Source: an uncultured Bacteroides sp. (GTDB taxonomy: Bacteria > Bacteroidota > Bacteroidia > Bacteroidales > Bacteroidaceae). Taken from it: a stretch of 21,995 bases of DNA. Below are positions 15,165 through 21,995 of the stretch, piece after piece. Each line of letters starts with the position of its first letter. Positions within the stretch are counted from its first letter, which is position 1. Where the stretch lies: positions 1-21,995 of the forward strand of contig URDR01000049.1 in assembly GCA_900546645.1 (NCBI GenBank), written 5' to 3'. A program made the translations under genes and the position numbers. Below the pieces are notes generated by a model. The model was not told the origin of the DNA. It saw nothing but the letters and a program-made list of their open reading frames with translations, and searched no databases.

Positions 15165-16322
15165 TCACGATTTTATTTTCAATACACACAATATGGGATT
15201 ATCATCAGCGGAGATCTTAGGCAGAATCTTTTTTAAGTCATCATCAAAATCATATCCCTCTTTTTCGAGTTCTTTCAATGTATAAGGATTCAAAGGGAAC
15301 ACAATGTTGTTTGGTCGAGTAGACAAAGCCACATAGTCGAGCTGACCGCAACTTAGTAAATCCGAAAATGCGTCTAGCGCATAAACTGAAGACTTTTTAT
15401 TCGACAAATTATATATACCAATATACTTTACCTCTTTTGCCATAAAGCATGAAAACAAATAATCCTCAACTCCCATTATCATATTGTAGGAAATATATCC
15501 CGATTCCGACAATCCGCCGAAATAGGACTTAGAACCATGATTACTGATTTTGTCCATATACGAAACAGTGGGAAACTCAAAGCCTTTATACTCCACATCG
15601 TAAAAAGGAATAACTCCATCGGCTGAGAACTTATATATCAGTGACGAAAAGGGAACATATCCATATACCGTGCCATCCATACTGAATAAAGAAACGAAAG
15701 GACCGCAGATATACCCTGATTTGAAATCCTTTTCCACCAAATGACGCTCATTTCTCAAATTCCTATCCGTCAAAAGGAAGTGGAAATCCTTATCCAGACT
15801 TTGATATCCCCTATCGTTCCAAACCCAGCAACTGTCATTACCCAAAGAGCATACGCAAGAAGTTTCACAAGGTAAATCCCACTCATCCACAAATCCCAAT
15901 GTGGCAGCATCGTAAGTAATCAACTTACGACGACCAGAGTCTATCAGGTACAACTCTGTTTCGCCAAGGTTCAAAGCGATGGACTGGGGAGAGACAAGCT
16001 CACCAGGTCCGTTGCCTTTTTTACCTATCATACCCAAAAAAGCTCCCTTGCTATTAAATGCCAATACATTGTAATTAATATAGTCCAATATAAATAAAGT
16101 ATCTCCTTTATATTCTATCTGTCCTATCTTACCTATCAAACAAGAGTCGGAAGTTTCCAACTCGACAAAAGACAACTCATAGTTCAAATCCGTCCCCTCA
16201 CCTACCGAAGAAAACACCAATTTCTCCGGTACACTTTCCTGTTGCCCTGCTGATTTTCTTTCTCCACAAGAAACCAGCAACAAAGCCAACACAACCGATA
16301 ACAATCTTACTTTTATTCGCAT
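15165..16322 (-). CDS. 6-bladed beta-propeller lipoprotein
   Basis: The 385-residue protein starts with a lipoprotein signal peptide: basic MRIKVR, a hydrophobic stretch, and the lipobox LVSC with Cys19 as the lipidated residue. The body has NHL/TolB-like blades, for example GKIGQIEYKGDTLFILD, FNSKGAFLGMIGKKGNGPGE and SIALNLGETELYLIDSGRRK. The GxGPGE motif followed by SIAL is typical of the 6-bladed beta-propeller (DUF5128-like) family of Bacteroidales. The function of the family is unknown; such proteins sit at the cell envelope and may bind ligands or partners. The gene stands alone between palindromic repeats, unlike the operons on either side. A near-consensus box (TTATTTTG, one base short of TAnnTTTG) lies upstream within the right-hand repeat. 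Confidence 0.85.
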   Translation of the reverse strand: MRIKVRLLSVVLALLLVSCGERKSAGQQESVPEKLVFSSVGEGTDLNYELSFVELETSDSCLIGKIGQIEYKGDTLFILDYINYNVLAFNSKGAFLGMIGKKGNGPGELVSPQSIALNLGETELYLIDSGRRKLITYDAATLGFVDEWDLPCETSCVCSLGNDSCWVWNDRGYQSLDKDFHFLLTDRNLRNERHLVEKDFKSGYICGPFVSLFSMDGTVYGYVPFSSLIYKFSADGVIPFYDVEYKGFEFPTVSYMDKISNHGSKSYFGGLSESGYISYNMIMGVEDYLFSCFMAKEVKYIGIYNLSNKKSSVYALDAFSDLLSCGQLDYVALSTRPNNIVFPLNPYTLKELEKEGYDFDDDLKKILPKISADDNPILCVLKIKS

Positions 16323-16354
16323 CTCCTTTTTTACCCCTTCATTCTTCCAGAAAG

Positions 16355-16530
16355 TGTATCAAAATAAAAATCAATCATCAAATTGTCATTTCAAATGCAT
16401 GTGAGAAGCAATGTTCAACATAGCCCAATCTCATATACATGCAAACATCTTACAAGATTGGCTGCGCCGAACGTCGTTTCTTCGTTTCATTCTGAATGAC
16501 AAAATGATATGGATTTTTTATTTTGATACA
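16355..16530. repeat. MITE-like element with long imperfect terminal inverted repeats
   Basis: TGTATCAAAATAAAAA (16355-16370) is repeated inverted, without mismatch, at 16515-16530. Inside these ends the pairing continues imperfectly: TTGTCATTTC near 16383 pairs with GAATGACAAA near 16500. The whole unit is about 176 bp and carries no gene. The left half (16379-16421) is about 77% identical to the palindrome at 15049-15091, so both are copies of one repeat family. The left end is 33 bp from the lipoprotein start codon and may contribute promoter sequence. Confidence 0.6.
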
Positions 16531-16821
16531 TCTTCTTACCGCTCTATTCAATTCCAATCTCACCAAGTACAACTCAAAGAGCCATTGCCTGAACACCTCA
16601 AAATTAAAAAAAGTAAATCAAACGAACAAGCACTTCAGCGAATTAAATGCAAATTAAATGCAAGTACAAACTCCGAAATAACAGCAAGAATTCTACAGCC
16701 AGACATATCAAAACATAAAACCACAGGAAAAAGAAAGCGTCCCCAACAGCCTGCCGCAGGAAATAGAATAAAATTAAACAGCTTCTTTCCGGGAAGCAAG
16801 CAAAGAATGCCCAAAATATTG

Positions 16822-16829
16822 TATCTTTG
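16822..16829 (+). promoter_or_regulatory. Putative promoter of the PASTA-rluD-ddl operon
   Basis: TATCTTTG fits the Bacteroides -7 consensus TAnnTTTG and lies 25 nt before the ATG at 16855. No TTTG is present at the expected upstream distance, so the -33 part is weak. Its position supports the short start at 16855 over the open frame beginning at 16411. Confidence 0.55.
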
Positions 16830-16854
16830 TCCAAACTATCAAACCGTACAGAAT

Positions 16855-17502
16855 ATGGTAACATTTAAAGAGTTTTTTTCATTCAAAAAGAATGGCTTTT
16901 TCTGGCTGAACCTTGCCGGAATGATTATATTATCGGTGGCTGCCGTGTTCGGCACACTGGCATGGCTTGACAGCTATACCCACCATGGAGAGTCGCACGT
17001 GGTTCCCGATGTAAAAAACAAAACCGTTACAGCTGCCCATGCTGCTTTACGCTCGCAGTTATTGAAAGGAACGGTTACCGATTCTGTCTACATTAAAGGA
17101 ATGCCCAACGGAATTGTACTGGAACAGAAGCCGGCAAGCGGAGCAAGAGTAAAAGAAGGACGCATGGTTTACCTTACGGTAACTACAACCGATGTACCTG
17201 TGGTCAAACTGCCCGACTTGATTGACAACAGTTCCTTCCGTCAGGCTGAAGCCAAACTGAAAGCCATGGGTTTCCGCCTGACCGAACCGGAATTTGTGGT
17301 GGGCGAACAAGACTGGATTTACGGTATCAAATACCGGGGTCGGCTGTTGAAGACCAACGACCCGATACCTCACGAGGCACTGCTTACCTTATGCGTAGGC
17401 AATACCGCTCTCCGTGATTCCCTGTCGAACGACTCCACCCAGATAGGTATTGAATCGACCAGGCTTGAAGACCAGCCCCAAGTTGACGAATCGTGGTTCT
17501 AA
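16855..17502 (+). CDS. PASTA domain-containing membrane protein
   Basis: From ATG 16855 the product has 215 residues: a short cytoplasmic N-terminus (MVTFKEFFSFKKNG), one membrane helix (about 15-34), then an extracytoplasmic region with PASTA repeats. The first starts at VVPDVKNKTVTAAHAALRS and ends EGRMVYLTVTTT. The second starts at VVKLPDLIDNSSFRQAEAKL and ends ALLTLCVG. A polar tail of about 30 residues follows. PASTA domains in kinases and penicillin-binding proteins bind muropeptides or lipid II, but here there is no kinase or transpeptidase domain. The gene heads an operon with rluD-type and ddl genes, so a link to peptidoglycan is plausible but unproven. A longer frame from 16411 was rejected because of the promoter box at 16822 and lack of coding character. 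Confidence 0.9.
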   Translation: MVTFKEFFSFKKNGFFWLNLAGMIILSVAAVFGTLAWLDSYTHHGESHVVPDVKNKTVTAAHAALRSQLLKGTVTDSVYIKGMPNGIVLEQKPASGARVKEGRMVYLTVTTTDVPVVKLPDLIDNSSFRQAEAKLKAMGFRLTEPEFVVGEQDWIYGIKYRGRLLKTNDPIPHEALLTLCVGNTALRDSLSNDSTQIGIESTRLEDQPQVDESWF

Positions 17503-17526
17503 CTCTTTTTTGACCTAAAAGCATCC

Positions 17527-18597
17527 ATGACAGAAGATTTATTTGACGAATTAGACGAAACAGCCGATGATATCGAACCGATAACAGGAGAAGCTGAACT
17601 GTATGAGCATTTCCGAGTAGTGGTAGATAAAGGACAAAGTCCGGTACGCATTGACAAATACCTGTTTGAGCGTATCGTAAATGCCTCACGCAACCGCATT
17701 CAAACAGCTGCCGACCATGGCTTTGTCATGGCTAACGGAAAGCCTGTAAAAAGCAGCTACAAAGTAAAGCCGCAGGATGTGCTCACCGTCATGATGGACC
17801 GTCCCCGTTATGAAAACGATATTATCCCCGAAGATATTCCTCTAAATATTGTTTATGAAGACGATGACCTGATGGTAATCAACAAGCCTGCCGGACTTGT
17901 GGTACATCCGGGATGCGGCAATTATCACGGTACGCTGGTCAATGCCATTGCCTGGCATCTGCGTGATATTCCGACTTATAATCCGAATGACCCGCAAGTG
18001 GGACTGGTGCACCGTATCGACAAAGACACGTCCGGACTATTAGTTGTGGCGAAAACACCCGATGCAAAGACCAGCTTAGGCATGCAGTTCTATAACAAGA
18101 CAACCAAACGCGAATACAATGCACTGGTATGGGGAATCGTGGAAAACGATGAAGGAACCATCGTAGGAAACATCGGGCGCAATCCGCGCGACCGCATGCA
18201 GATGGCAGTCATGACTGATCCGGAACAAGGGAAACATGCCGTAACCCATTATCAGGTACTGGAACGTTTGGGATACGTGACACTGGTAAAATGTGTACTT
18301 GAAACCGGACGAACGCATCAAATCCGTGTCCACATGAAGCATATCGGTCATACGCTCTTTAACGATGAACGATACGGCGGACATGAAATATTGAAAGGAA
18401 CTCACTTTAGTAAATACAAACAATTTGTAAACAACTGCTTCGACATCTGTCCACGTCAGGCACTCCATGCCAAGACCTTGGGATTTGTACACCCCCGTAC
18501 CGGAGAAGATATGTTTTTCACCTCCGAACTGCCCGAAGACATGACGCACCTGCTGGAACGATGGAGAACGTATATCAGCAACCGAGAAGAATTATGA
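17527..18597 (+). CDS. RluA/RluD family ribosomal RNA pseudouridine synthase
   Basis: The 356-residue protein has an acidic N-terminal stretch, an S4 RNA-binding domain (about 38-95, VRIDKYLFERIVNASRNRIQ) and a pseudouridine synthase domain. The catalytic motif reads HRIDKDTSG at 162-170 with Asp165; Ile replaces the more usual Leu in HRLD. Further family marks are NKPAGLVVHPG and ETGRTHQIRVHM. RluD-type enzymes with an S4 domain modify 23S rRNA (helix 69 in E. coli), and this is the likely activity, though the exact site cannot be told from the sequence. It starts 24 nt after the PASTA gene and its stop codon overlaps the ddl start (ATGA). Confidence 0.93.
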   Translation: MTEDLFDELDETADDIEPITGEAELYEHFRVVVDKGQSPVRIDKYLFERIVNASRNRIQTAADHGFVMANGKPVKSSYKVKPQDVLTVMMDRPRYENDIIPEDIPLNIVYEDDDLMVINKPAGLVVHPGCGNYHGTLVNAIAWHLRDIPTYNPNDPQVGLVHRIDKDTSGLLVVAKTPDAKTSLGMQFYNKTTKREYNALVWGIVENDEGTIVGNIGRNPRDRMQMAVMTDPEQGKHAVTHYQVLERLGYVTLVKCVLETGRTHQIRVHMKHIGHTLFNDERYGGHEILKGTHFSKYKQFVNNCFDICPRQALHAKTLGFVHPRTGEDMFFTSELPEDMTHLLERWRTYISNREEL

Positions 18598-19568
18598 AAC
18601 GTACCATTGCAATCATAGCCGGAGGAGACTCTTCTGAATACGAGGTTTCCATGAACAGCGCGAAAGGAATCTATTCTTTCATCGACAAGGAAAAATATAA
18701 CCTTTACCTCGTTGAGTTGACCCGACAGAAGTGGGAAGCCATCTTGACAGATGGTTCACGCACACCTATTGACAAAAACGACTTCAGCTTCATGGAGAAC
18801 GGAGTCAAAGTAAAACCCGACTTTGCTTACATCACCATCCACGGTACTCCGGGAGAAAACGGAATCCTGCAAGGCTATTTTGAGCTGTTGGGAATCCCCT
18901 ATTCCACTTGCGATGTATTGGTTTCCGCCCTTACCTTCAGCAAATTTACCCTGAACCAATACTTAAAAAGCTTTGGCATACGGGTAGCCGAATCCATGCT
19001 GGTGAACAAGCAACATGAAGTAAGCGAAGACCTCATCATTGAAAAAATCGGTCTTCCCTGCTTTATCAAGCCCAATGCCAGCGGCTCCAGCTTCGGAGTA
19101 ACCAAAGTCAAGACCCGCGAACAAATCCGTCCGGCACTACAAGCAGCATTCGAAGAATCAGACGACGTGATGATTGAAGCATTTATGGACGGTATCGAAC
19201 TGGCAAACGGCTGCTACAAGACGAAAGAGAAATCAGTCATTCTTCCCATTACCGAAGTGGTGAGCCAAAACGAGTTTTTTGACTACAACGCCAAATATAA
19301 AGGAGAAGTGACCGAAATCACTCCTGCCCGCCTCAGTCCGGAACTGACCGACCGCGTACAAAAGCTCTCATCAGCCATCTATGATATCTTAAAATGTAAA
19401 GGCATTGTCCGGATTGACTATATCATTACCGAAGGTGAGAAAATCAATATGCTCGAAGTCAACACCACACCGGGTATGACAGCAACCAGCTTCATTCCGC
19501 AACAGGTGCGTGCAGCCGGACTCGACATCAAAGAGGTAATGACCGACATCATTGAGAATGCATTCTGA
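18594..19568 (+). CDS. ddl: D-alanine--D-alanine ligase
   Basis: Ddl joins two D-Ala molecules using ATP, giving the dipeptide later added by MurF. From ATG 18594 the product has 324 residues and begins MKRTIAIIAGGDSSEYEVS, with the N-terminal Gly-rich loop and the Glu that helps bind the first D-Ala. The ATP-grasp marks follow: HGTPGENGILQGYFELLGIPY, KPNASGSSFGVTKV and the Mg-binding LEVNTTPGMT with Glu288 and Asn290. An upstream in-frame ATG at 18561 would add 11 residues inside rluD and was not chosen, because ATG 18594 overlaps the rluD stop in the usual ATGA manner and starts directly at the conserved beta strand. It complements MurG and MurC of the other cluster in the window. Confidence 0.95.
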   Translation: MKRTIAIIAGGDSSEYEVSMNSAKGIYSFIDKEKYNLYLVELTRQKWEAILTDGSRTPIDKNDFSFMENGVKVKPDFAYITIHGTPGENGILQGYFELLGIPYSTCDVLVSALTFSKFTLNQYLKSFGIRVAESMLVNKQHEVSEDLIIEKIGLPCFIKPNASGSSFGVTKVKTREQIRPALQAAFEESDDVMIEAFMDGIELANGCYKTKEKSVILPITEVVSQNEFFDYNAKYKGEVTEITPARLSPELTDRVQKLSSAIYDILKCKGIVRIDYIITEGEKINMLEVNTTPGMTATSFIPQQVRAAGLDIKEVMTDIIENAF

Positions 19569-19631
19569 CCGGATGCCTGAATCCGACTTATTATATATGT
19601 TATATATGGTATTAATTAAACCAATCAAACT

Positions 19632-20786
19632 ATGAACATACCTGCCGAATTCGACGAAATCCGTCCTTATAATCCGGAAGAGCTTCCTCAAGTATTCAAG
19701 GAACTGCTTGAAGACCCTATGTTTTGTGCTGTAACAGCCAGTGTTATGCCGGATGTTTCAACAGAAACCATTACTGCCCTGCTGAAACAATGCAAGACCA
19801 ATCTGGATGTGCAGAAAGCCTTCTTCCACAAGTTGCTTCACGGCATCATGGACAAGCATAGTGACGGATTCGACTTAGATACTTCCCGAATGACCGACAA
19901 GGAGAAAAGCCATACGTTTATATCCAACCATCGGGACATCGTGCTTGACCCGGGCTTCCTGTCAGTGGGACTGATAGACCAGAACTTCCCCACAACCGTG
20001 GAAATTGCCATAGGTGATAACCTCTTGATTTATCCTTGGATAAAGAAATTGGTACGCATTAACAAGTCATTCATTGTGCAGCGTGGTTTAAGTATGCGTC
20101 AGCAGCTGGAGTCTTCTGCACGCATGGCGCGCTATATTCATTTTGCCGTGACTCAAAAGCAGGAAAACGTATGGATTGCCCAGCGCGAAGGACGTGCCAA
20201 AGACTCGAATGACCGCACCCAAGACAGTGTGCTGAAAATGCTCGCTATGGGAGGTGAAGGCGATATCATCGACCGATTAAAGGAACTGAACATCGTTCCT
20301 CTCGCCTTATCATATGAATATGACCCGTGTGACTATCTGAAGGCAATGGAAATGCAGCAAAAACGCGACATCCCTGAATTCAAGAAAAGTCAGCAAGATG
20401 ATTTGGTTAATATGAAAACTGGAATCTTCGGTTACAAAGGACGCGTACACTTCCAGACTTCCACATGCATCAACGAGGAATTGGAAGCCTTGCGCGGACT
20501 GCCCAAAACGGAACTGTTCGCCAAAGTATCCGAATTAATCGACCGCCATATTCACCGTAACTACCGTCTTTATCCGGGAAATTACGTGGCATGCGACTTA
20601 CTGGAAAACGGAACCCGCTTCAGTCACCACTATAATGATGCCGACAAAGCTAAGTTTGAAGCTTATATACAAAACAAGCTGAGCCTGATTCAGCTTCCCA
20701 ATAAAGATGAAGCGTTTTTACGTGAACGCCTGCTTACGATGTATGCGAATCCGGCATTCAACCAACAGAAAGCTTTAGCCGAATGA
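19632..20786 (+). CDS. PlsC-like 1-acylglycerol-3-phosphate acyltransferase family protein
   Basis: The 384-residue protein resembles the glycerolipid acyltransferase family. The block-1 motif reads SNHRDIVLDPGFL with His100. The Asp is at Asp106, giving H-x5-D instead of the canonical H-x4-D, with a further Asp at 102. A later motif, AQREGRAKDSNDRT (about 183-196), occupies the place of the PEGTRS-type block 3. No clear membrane helix is seen apart from moderately hydrophobic stretches. Members are generally annotated as acyltransferases of phospholipid synthesis, but the exact acceptor is uncertain, and ornithine or glycine lipid acylation is another option. It follows ddl after 63 nt and overlaps the NigD-like gene by 4 nt (ATGA). 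Confidence 0.75.
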   Translation: MNIPAEFDEIRPYNPEELPQVFKELLEDPMFCAVTASVMPDVSTETITALLKQCKTNLDVQKAFFHKLLHGIMDKHSDGFDLDTSRMTDKEKSHTFISNHRDIVLDPGFLSVGLIDQNFPTTVEIAIGDNLLIYPWIKKLVRINKSFIVQRGLSMRQQLESSARMARYIHFAVTQKQENVWIAQREGRAKDSNDRTQDSVLKMLAMGGEGDIIDRLKELNIVPLALSYEYDPCDYLKAMEMQQKRDIPEFKKSQQDDLVNMKTGIFGYKGRVHFQTSTCINEELEALRGLPKTELFAKVSELIDRHIHRNYRLYPGNYVACDLLENGTRFSHHYNDADKAKFEAYIQNKLSLIQLPNKDEAFLRERLLTMYANPAFNQQKALAE

Positions 20787-21433
20787 AAAGGGTAAAATCT
20801 TGTTTCTTACTGCTTCTTTGCATGCTTGCTTTTGAAGGATGCAAAGAAGACAGGTATGTATATCCCAATGTATTGACTGAGTTTATCAATATCCGGACCG
20901 ACCAGTCCGGAACGTTGAAGGAGTTAATTACAGATCAGGGAGAAGTGCTATCGGTACAGCATCGGGAAGGCTTAAGCGGACTCACACCCGACTCCATCTA
21001 TCGCACGGTATCGGTATATGAGAGACTTGAAGTTTCCGAAGAGGACGATGCTTATCTTTATTCTTCACAATTAATTTTAGCTTCACTTCCACTGTCTGCC
21101 GACCAGTTTGAAACAGTCAAAACCGATCCACTGAGCATCCAAAGTATTTGGAAATCGGGAGAATACATTAATCTTGTTTTGCTCCCGATGGTAAAAGACA
21201 AGCCGCATGCGTTTCACTTTATCGACCAAGGTATAACAGAAGCCAACGGCAAGCGTACCCTGAATCTTACCCTCTATCATGACCGTAACAACGATATAGA
21301 GGCTTTTACACGGAAAGTCTATCTTTCTATCCCGCTATGGGGATATAAAGAGGTACTTGAAAAAGGAGACCAAGTTGTTGTACAGATCAATACCTATGAA
21401 GAGGGAATGACTACAAGATGTTTTACATACTAA
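20783..21433 (+). CDS. NigD-like lipoprotein
   Basis: The 216-residue protein begins with a signal peptide and a lipobox-like end (FEGC, Cys20), so it should be a lipoprotein. The region YPNVLTEFINIRTDQSGTLKELITDQGE, the segment TDPLSIQSIWKSGEYINLVL and a later beta-rich part (HAFHFIDQ, LTLYHDRNNDIEAFTRKVYLSIPL) match the layout of the Bacteroidales NigD-like family (N-terminal OB-like and C-terminal beta domains). The function of the family is unknown; the founder was found next to a bacteriocin-like locus. The start overlaps the stop of the acyltransferase gene (ATGA), and the rhodanese gene follows after 16 nt, so it belongs to the same operon. The family call comes from pattern recognition only. 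Confidence 0.7.
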   Translation: MKRVKSCFLLLLCMLAFEGCKEDRYVYPNVLTEFINIRTDQSGTLKELITDQGEVLSVQHREGLSGLTPDSIYRTVSVYERLEVSEEDDAYLYSSQLILASLPLSADQFETVKTDPLSIQSIWKSGEYINLVLLPMVKDKPHAFHFIDQGITEANGKRTLNLTLYHDRNNDIEAFTRKVYLSIPLWGYKEVLEKGDQVVVQINTYEEGMTTRCFTY

Positions 21434-21449
21434 TCAAAAACAAACTCTC

Positions 21450-21848
21450 ATGATAAAAACAATGTATTTCATGCTTTTCATCTGTGCGTTTGCCTTTGTC
21501 CTGTTTGCGTGTAAAGGCAAGACACAAGATGAATTCAAGAACCTGTCGTCTGACGACTTTGAACGCCTTATTGAAGATGAAACGATCCAGCGCGTTGATG
21601 TACGAACCGTTGCCGAATACAGCGAGGGCCATATTGCCGGAAGCCTCAACCTCAATGCACTCGACGAGAGTTTTTCTGCCAATGCCGATGAACTGTTAGA
21701 CAAAGCCTGTCCGGTAGCTGTTTACTGCAAAAGCGGACGAAGAAGCCGAAAGGCTGCCCAACTATTGGCAAAAAAAGGATTTAAAGTCTATAACCTTGAC
21801 AAAGGATTTGAGAACTGGAAAGAATTAGGAAAACCCGTTGAACATTAA
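21450..21848 (+). CDS. Rhodanese-like domain lipoprotein
   Basis: The 132-residue protein has a signal peptide ending in the lipobox LFAC (Cys21) and a single rhodanese domain. Visible marks are VDVRTVAEYSEGHIAGSLNL (49-68) and the active-site loop CKSGRRS with catalytic Cys93. The loop layout fits single-domain sulfurtransferases of the PspE/GlpE type, which move sulfane sulfur; a periplasmic or envelope location is expected from the lipobox. It is the last gene of the operon that begins with the PASTA protein. Its final codons form the left arm of the hairpin at 21827-21868. An ATG four codons downstream (21462) is an alternative start that would also leave a signal peptide. Confidence 0.9.
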   Translation: MIKTMYFMLFICAFAFVLFACKGKTQDEFKNLSSDDFERLIEDETIQRVDVRTVAEYSEGHIAGSLNLNALDESFSANADELLDKACPVAVYCKSGRRSRKAAQLLAKKGFKVYNLDKGFENWKELGKPVEH

Positions 21849-21868
21849 ACTGTTCAACGGGTTTTCCT
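21827..21868 (+). terminator. Hairpin terminator overlapping the rhodanese stop codon
   Basis: An 18-bp perfect stem joins 21827-21844 and 21851-21868 with a 6-nt loop (TTAAAC) that contains the TAA stop codon (21846-21848). The left arm encodes the last residues (GKPVE). The right arm ends GGGTTTTCCT, so the T-run is short. It most likely ends the operon or protects the mRNA 3' end. Confidence 0.75.
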
Positions 21869-21951
21869 GCATTGAAGATTAAACTTTTCAAACACACATC
21901 CTTATAAAAAATCACCCCGTCATAAAAGGGTTAATTGCTGTTAGATTATAA

Positions 21952-21995
21952 CTGTCTCTTATACACATCTGACGCTGCCGACGATAAGGCTCGTG
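21952..21995. other. Illumina Nextera adapter (sequencing artefact)
   Basis: CTGTCTCTTATACACATCT (21952-21970) is the Tn5 mosaic end used in Nextera libraries. GACGCTGCCGACGA (21971-21984) completes the Read 1 transposase adapter in reverse complement. TAAGGCTC (21985-21992) is the reverse complement of an i5 index I remember as S521 (GAGCCTTA), and GTG begins the P5-side sequence. These bases are not from the organism; genomic sequence ends at about 21951. Confidence 0.98.

Larger units (their letters stand above)
16323..16854. other. 532-bp divergent intergenic region
   Basis: This gap separates the minus-strand lipoprotein gene from the plus-strand PASTA operon. It contains the palindromic element at 16355-16530, an 11-bp tandem duplication (AATTAAATGCA at 16641-16651 and 16652-16662) and the PASTA promoter box at 16822-16829. 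The frame of the PASTA gene stays open back to 16411, but the added 148 codons have no coding character (Lys/Gln/Asn-rich, crossing the repeat). No other gene was found. Confidence 0.75.

Noticed and set aside
16411..16854. N-terminal extension of the PASTA protein (363-residue reading frame)
   Set aside because: It starts inside the palindromic repeat, has Lys/Gln/Asn-rich non-coding-like composition, and a TAnnTTTG promoter box lies at 16822-16829. Start moved to 16855.
18561..18593. Upstream ATG for ddl inside rluD
   Set aside because: The 11 added residues are a frame-shadow of rluD; ATG 18594 forms the typical ATGA overlap.
21952..21970. Tn5/IS50 transposon end as a real insertion
   Set aside because: The mosaic end is directly followed by Illumina adapter and index sequence at the contig edge, so it is a library artefact.

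Overview
The window looks like chromosomal DNA of a Bacteroidales gut bacterium, probably Bacteroides or Phocaeicola. The evidence is the order murG-murC-ftsQ-ftsA-ftsZ-yqeY, the FtsX/MacB-type permease pairs, the 6-bladed beta-propeller and NigD-like lipoproteins, the absence of Shine-Dalgarno sequences, and promoter boxes of the Bacteroides type (TAnnTTTG, in one case with TTTG 19 nt upstream). The last 44 bases are not genomic. They are an Illumina Nextera adapter, so the right edge is a raw contig end and the window may be one whole assembled contig.

Layout. 1-908 is gene-free and repeat-rich. 909-7645 (+) holds the distal half of the division and cell wall (dcw) cluster: murG, murC, ftsQ, ftsA, ftsZ, then yqeY, closed by a strong hairpin terminator at 7680-7718. 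7836-14842 (-) holds a SAM methyltransferase with a THUMP-like domain, followed by a permease / LolD-type ATPase / permease set of the FtsX-MacB type. 15165-16322 (-) is a beta-propeller lipoprotein gene flanked by related palindromic elements. 16855-21848 (+) is a compact operon: PASTA-domain membrane protein, RluD-type pseudouridine synthase, D-Ala-D-Ala ligase, PlsC-like acyltransferase, NigD-like lipoprotein and rhodanese lipoprotein. A hairpin overlaps the last stop codon.

How the genes fit together. MurG and MurC (lipid II and UDP-MurNAc-L-Ala synthesis), FtsQ/FtsA/FtsZ (divisome), Ddl (D-Ala-D-Ala) and a PASTA protein (possible muropeptide or lipid II sensor) give the window a strong peptidoglycan and division theme. 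The FtsX-type transporters probably act on an envelope substrate or extrude a compound, but the substrate cannot be read from sequence.

I found no new multi-gene defence or mobile system. The less ordinary signals are non-coding: octamer tandem repeats placed identically, 7 nt before the ATG, in front of two unrelated genes (yqeY and the ABC ATPase); a four-copy 12-mer array with about 32-bp period and a 21-bp-period repeat upstream of murG, where ftsW would be expected; a large hairpin 3' of ftsZ; and related palindromes on both sides of the propeller gene.
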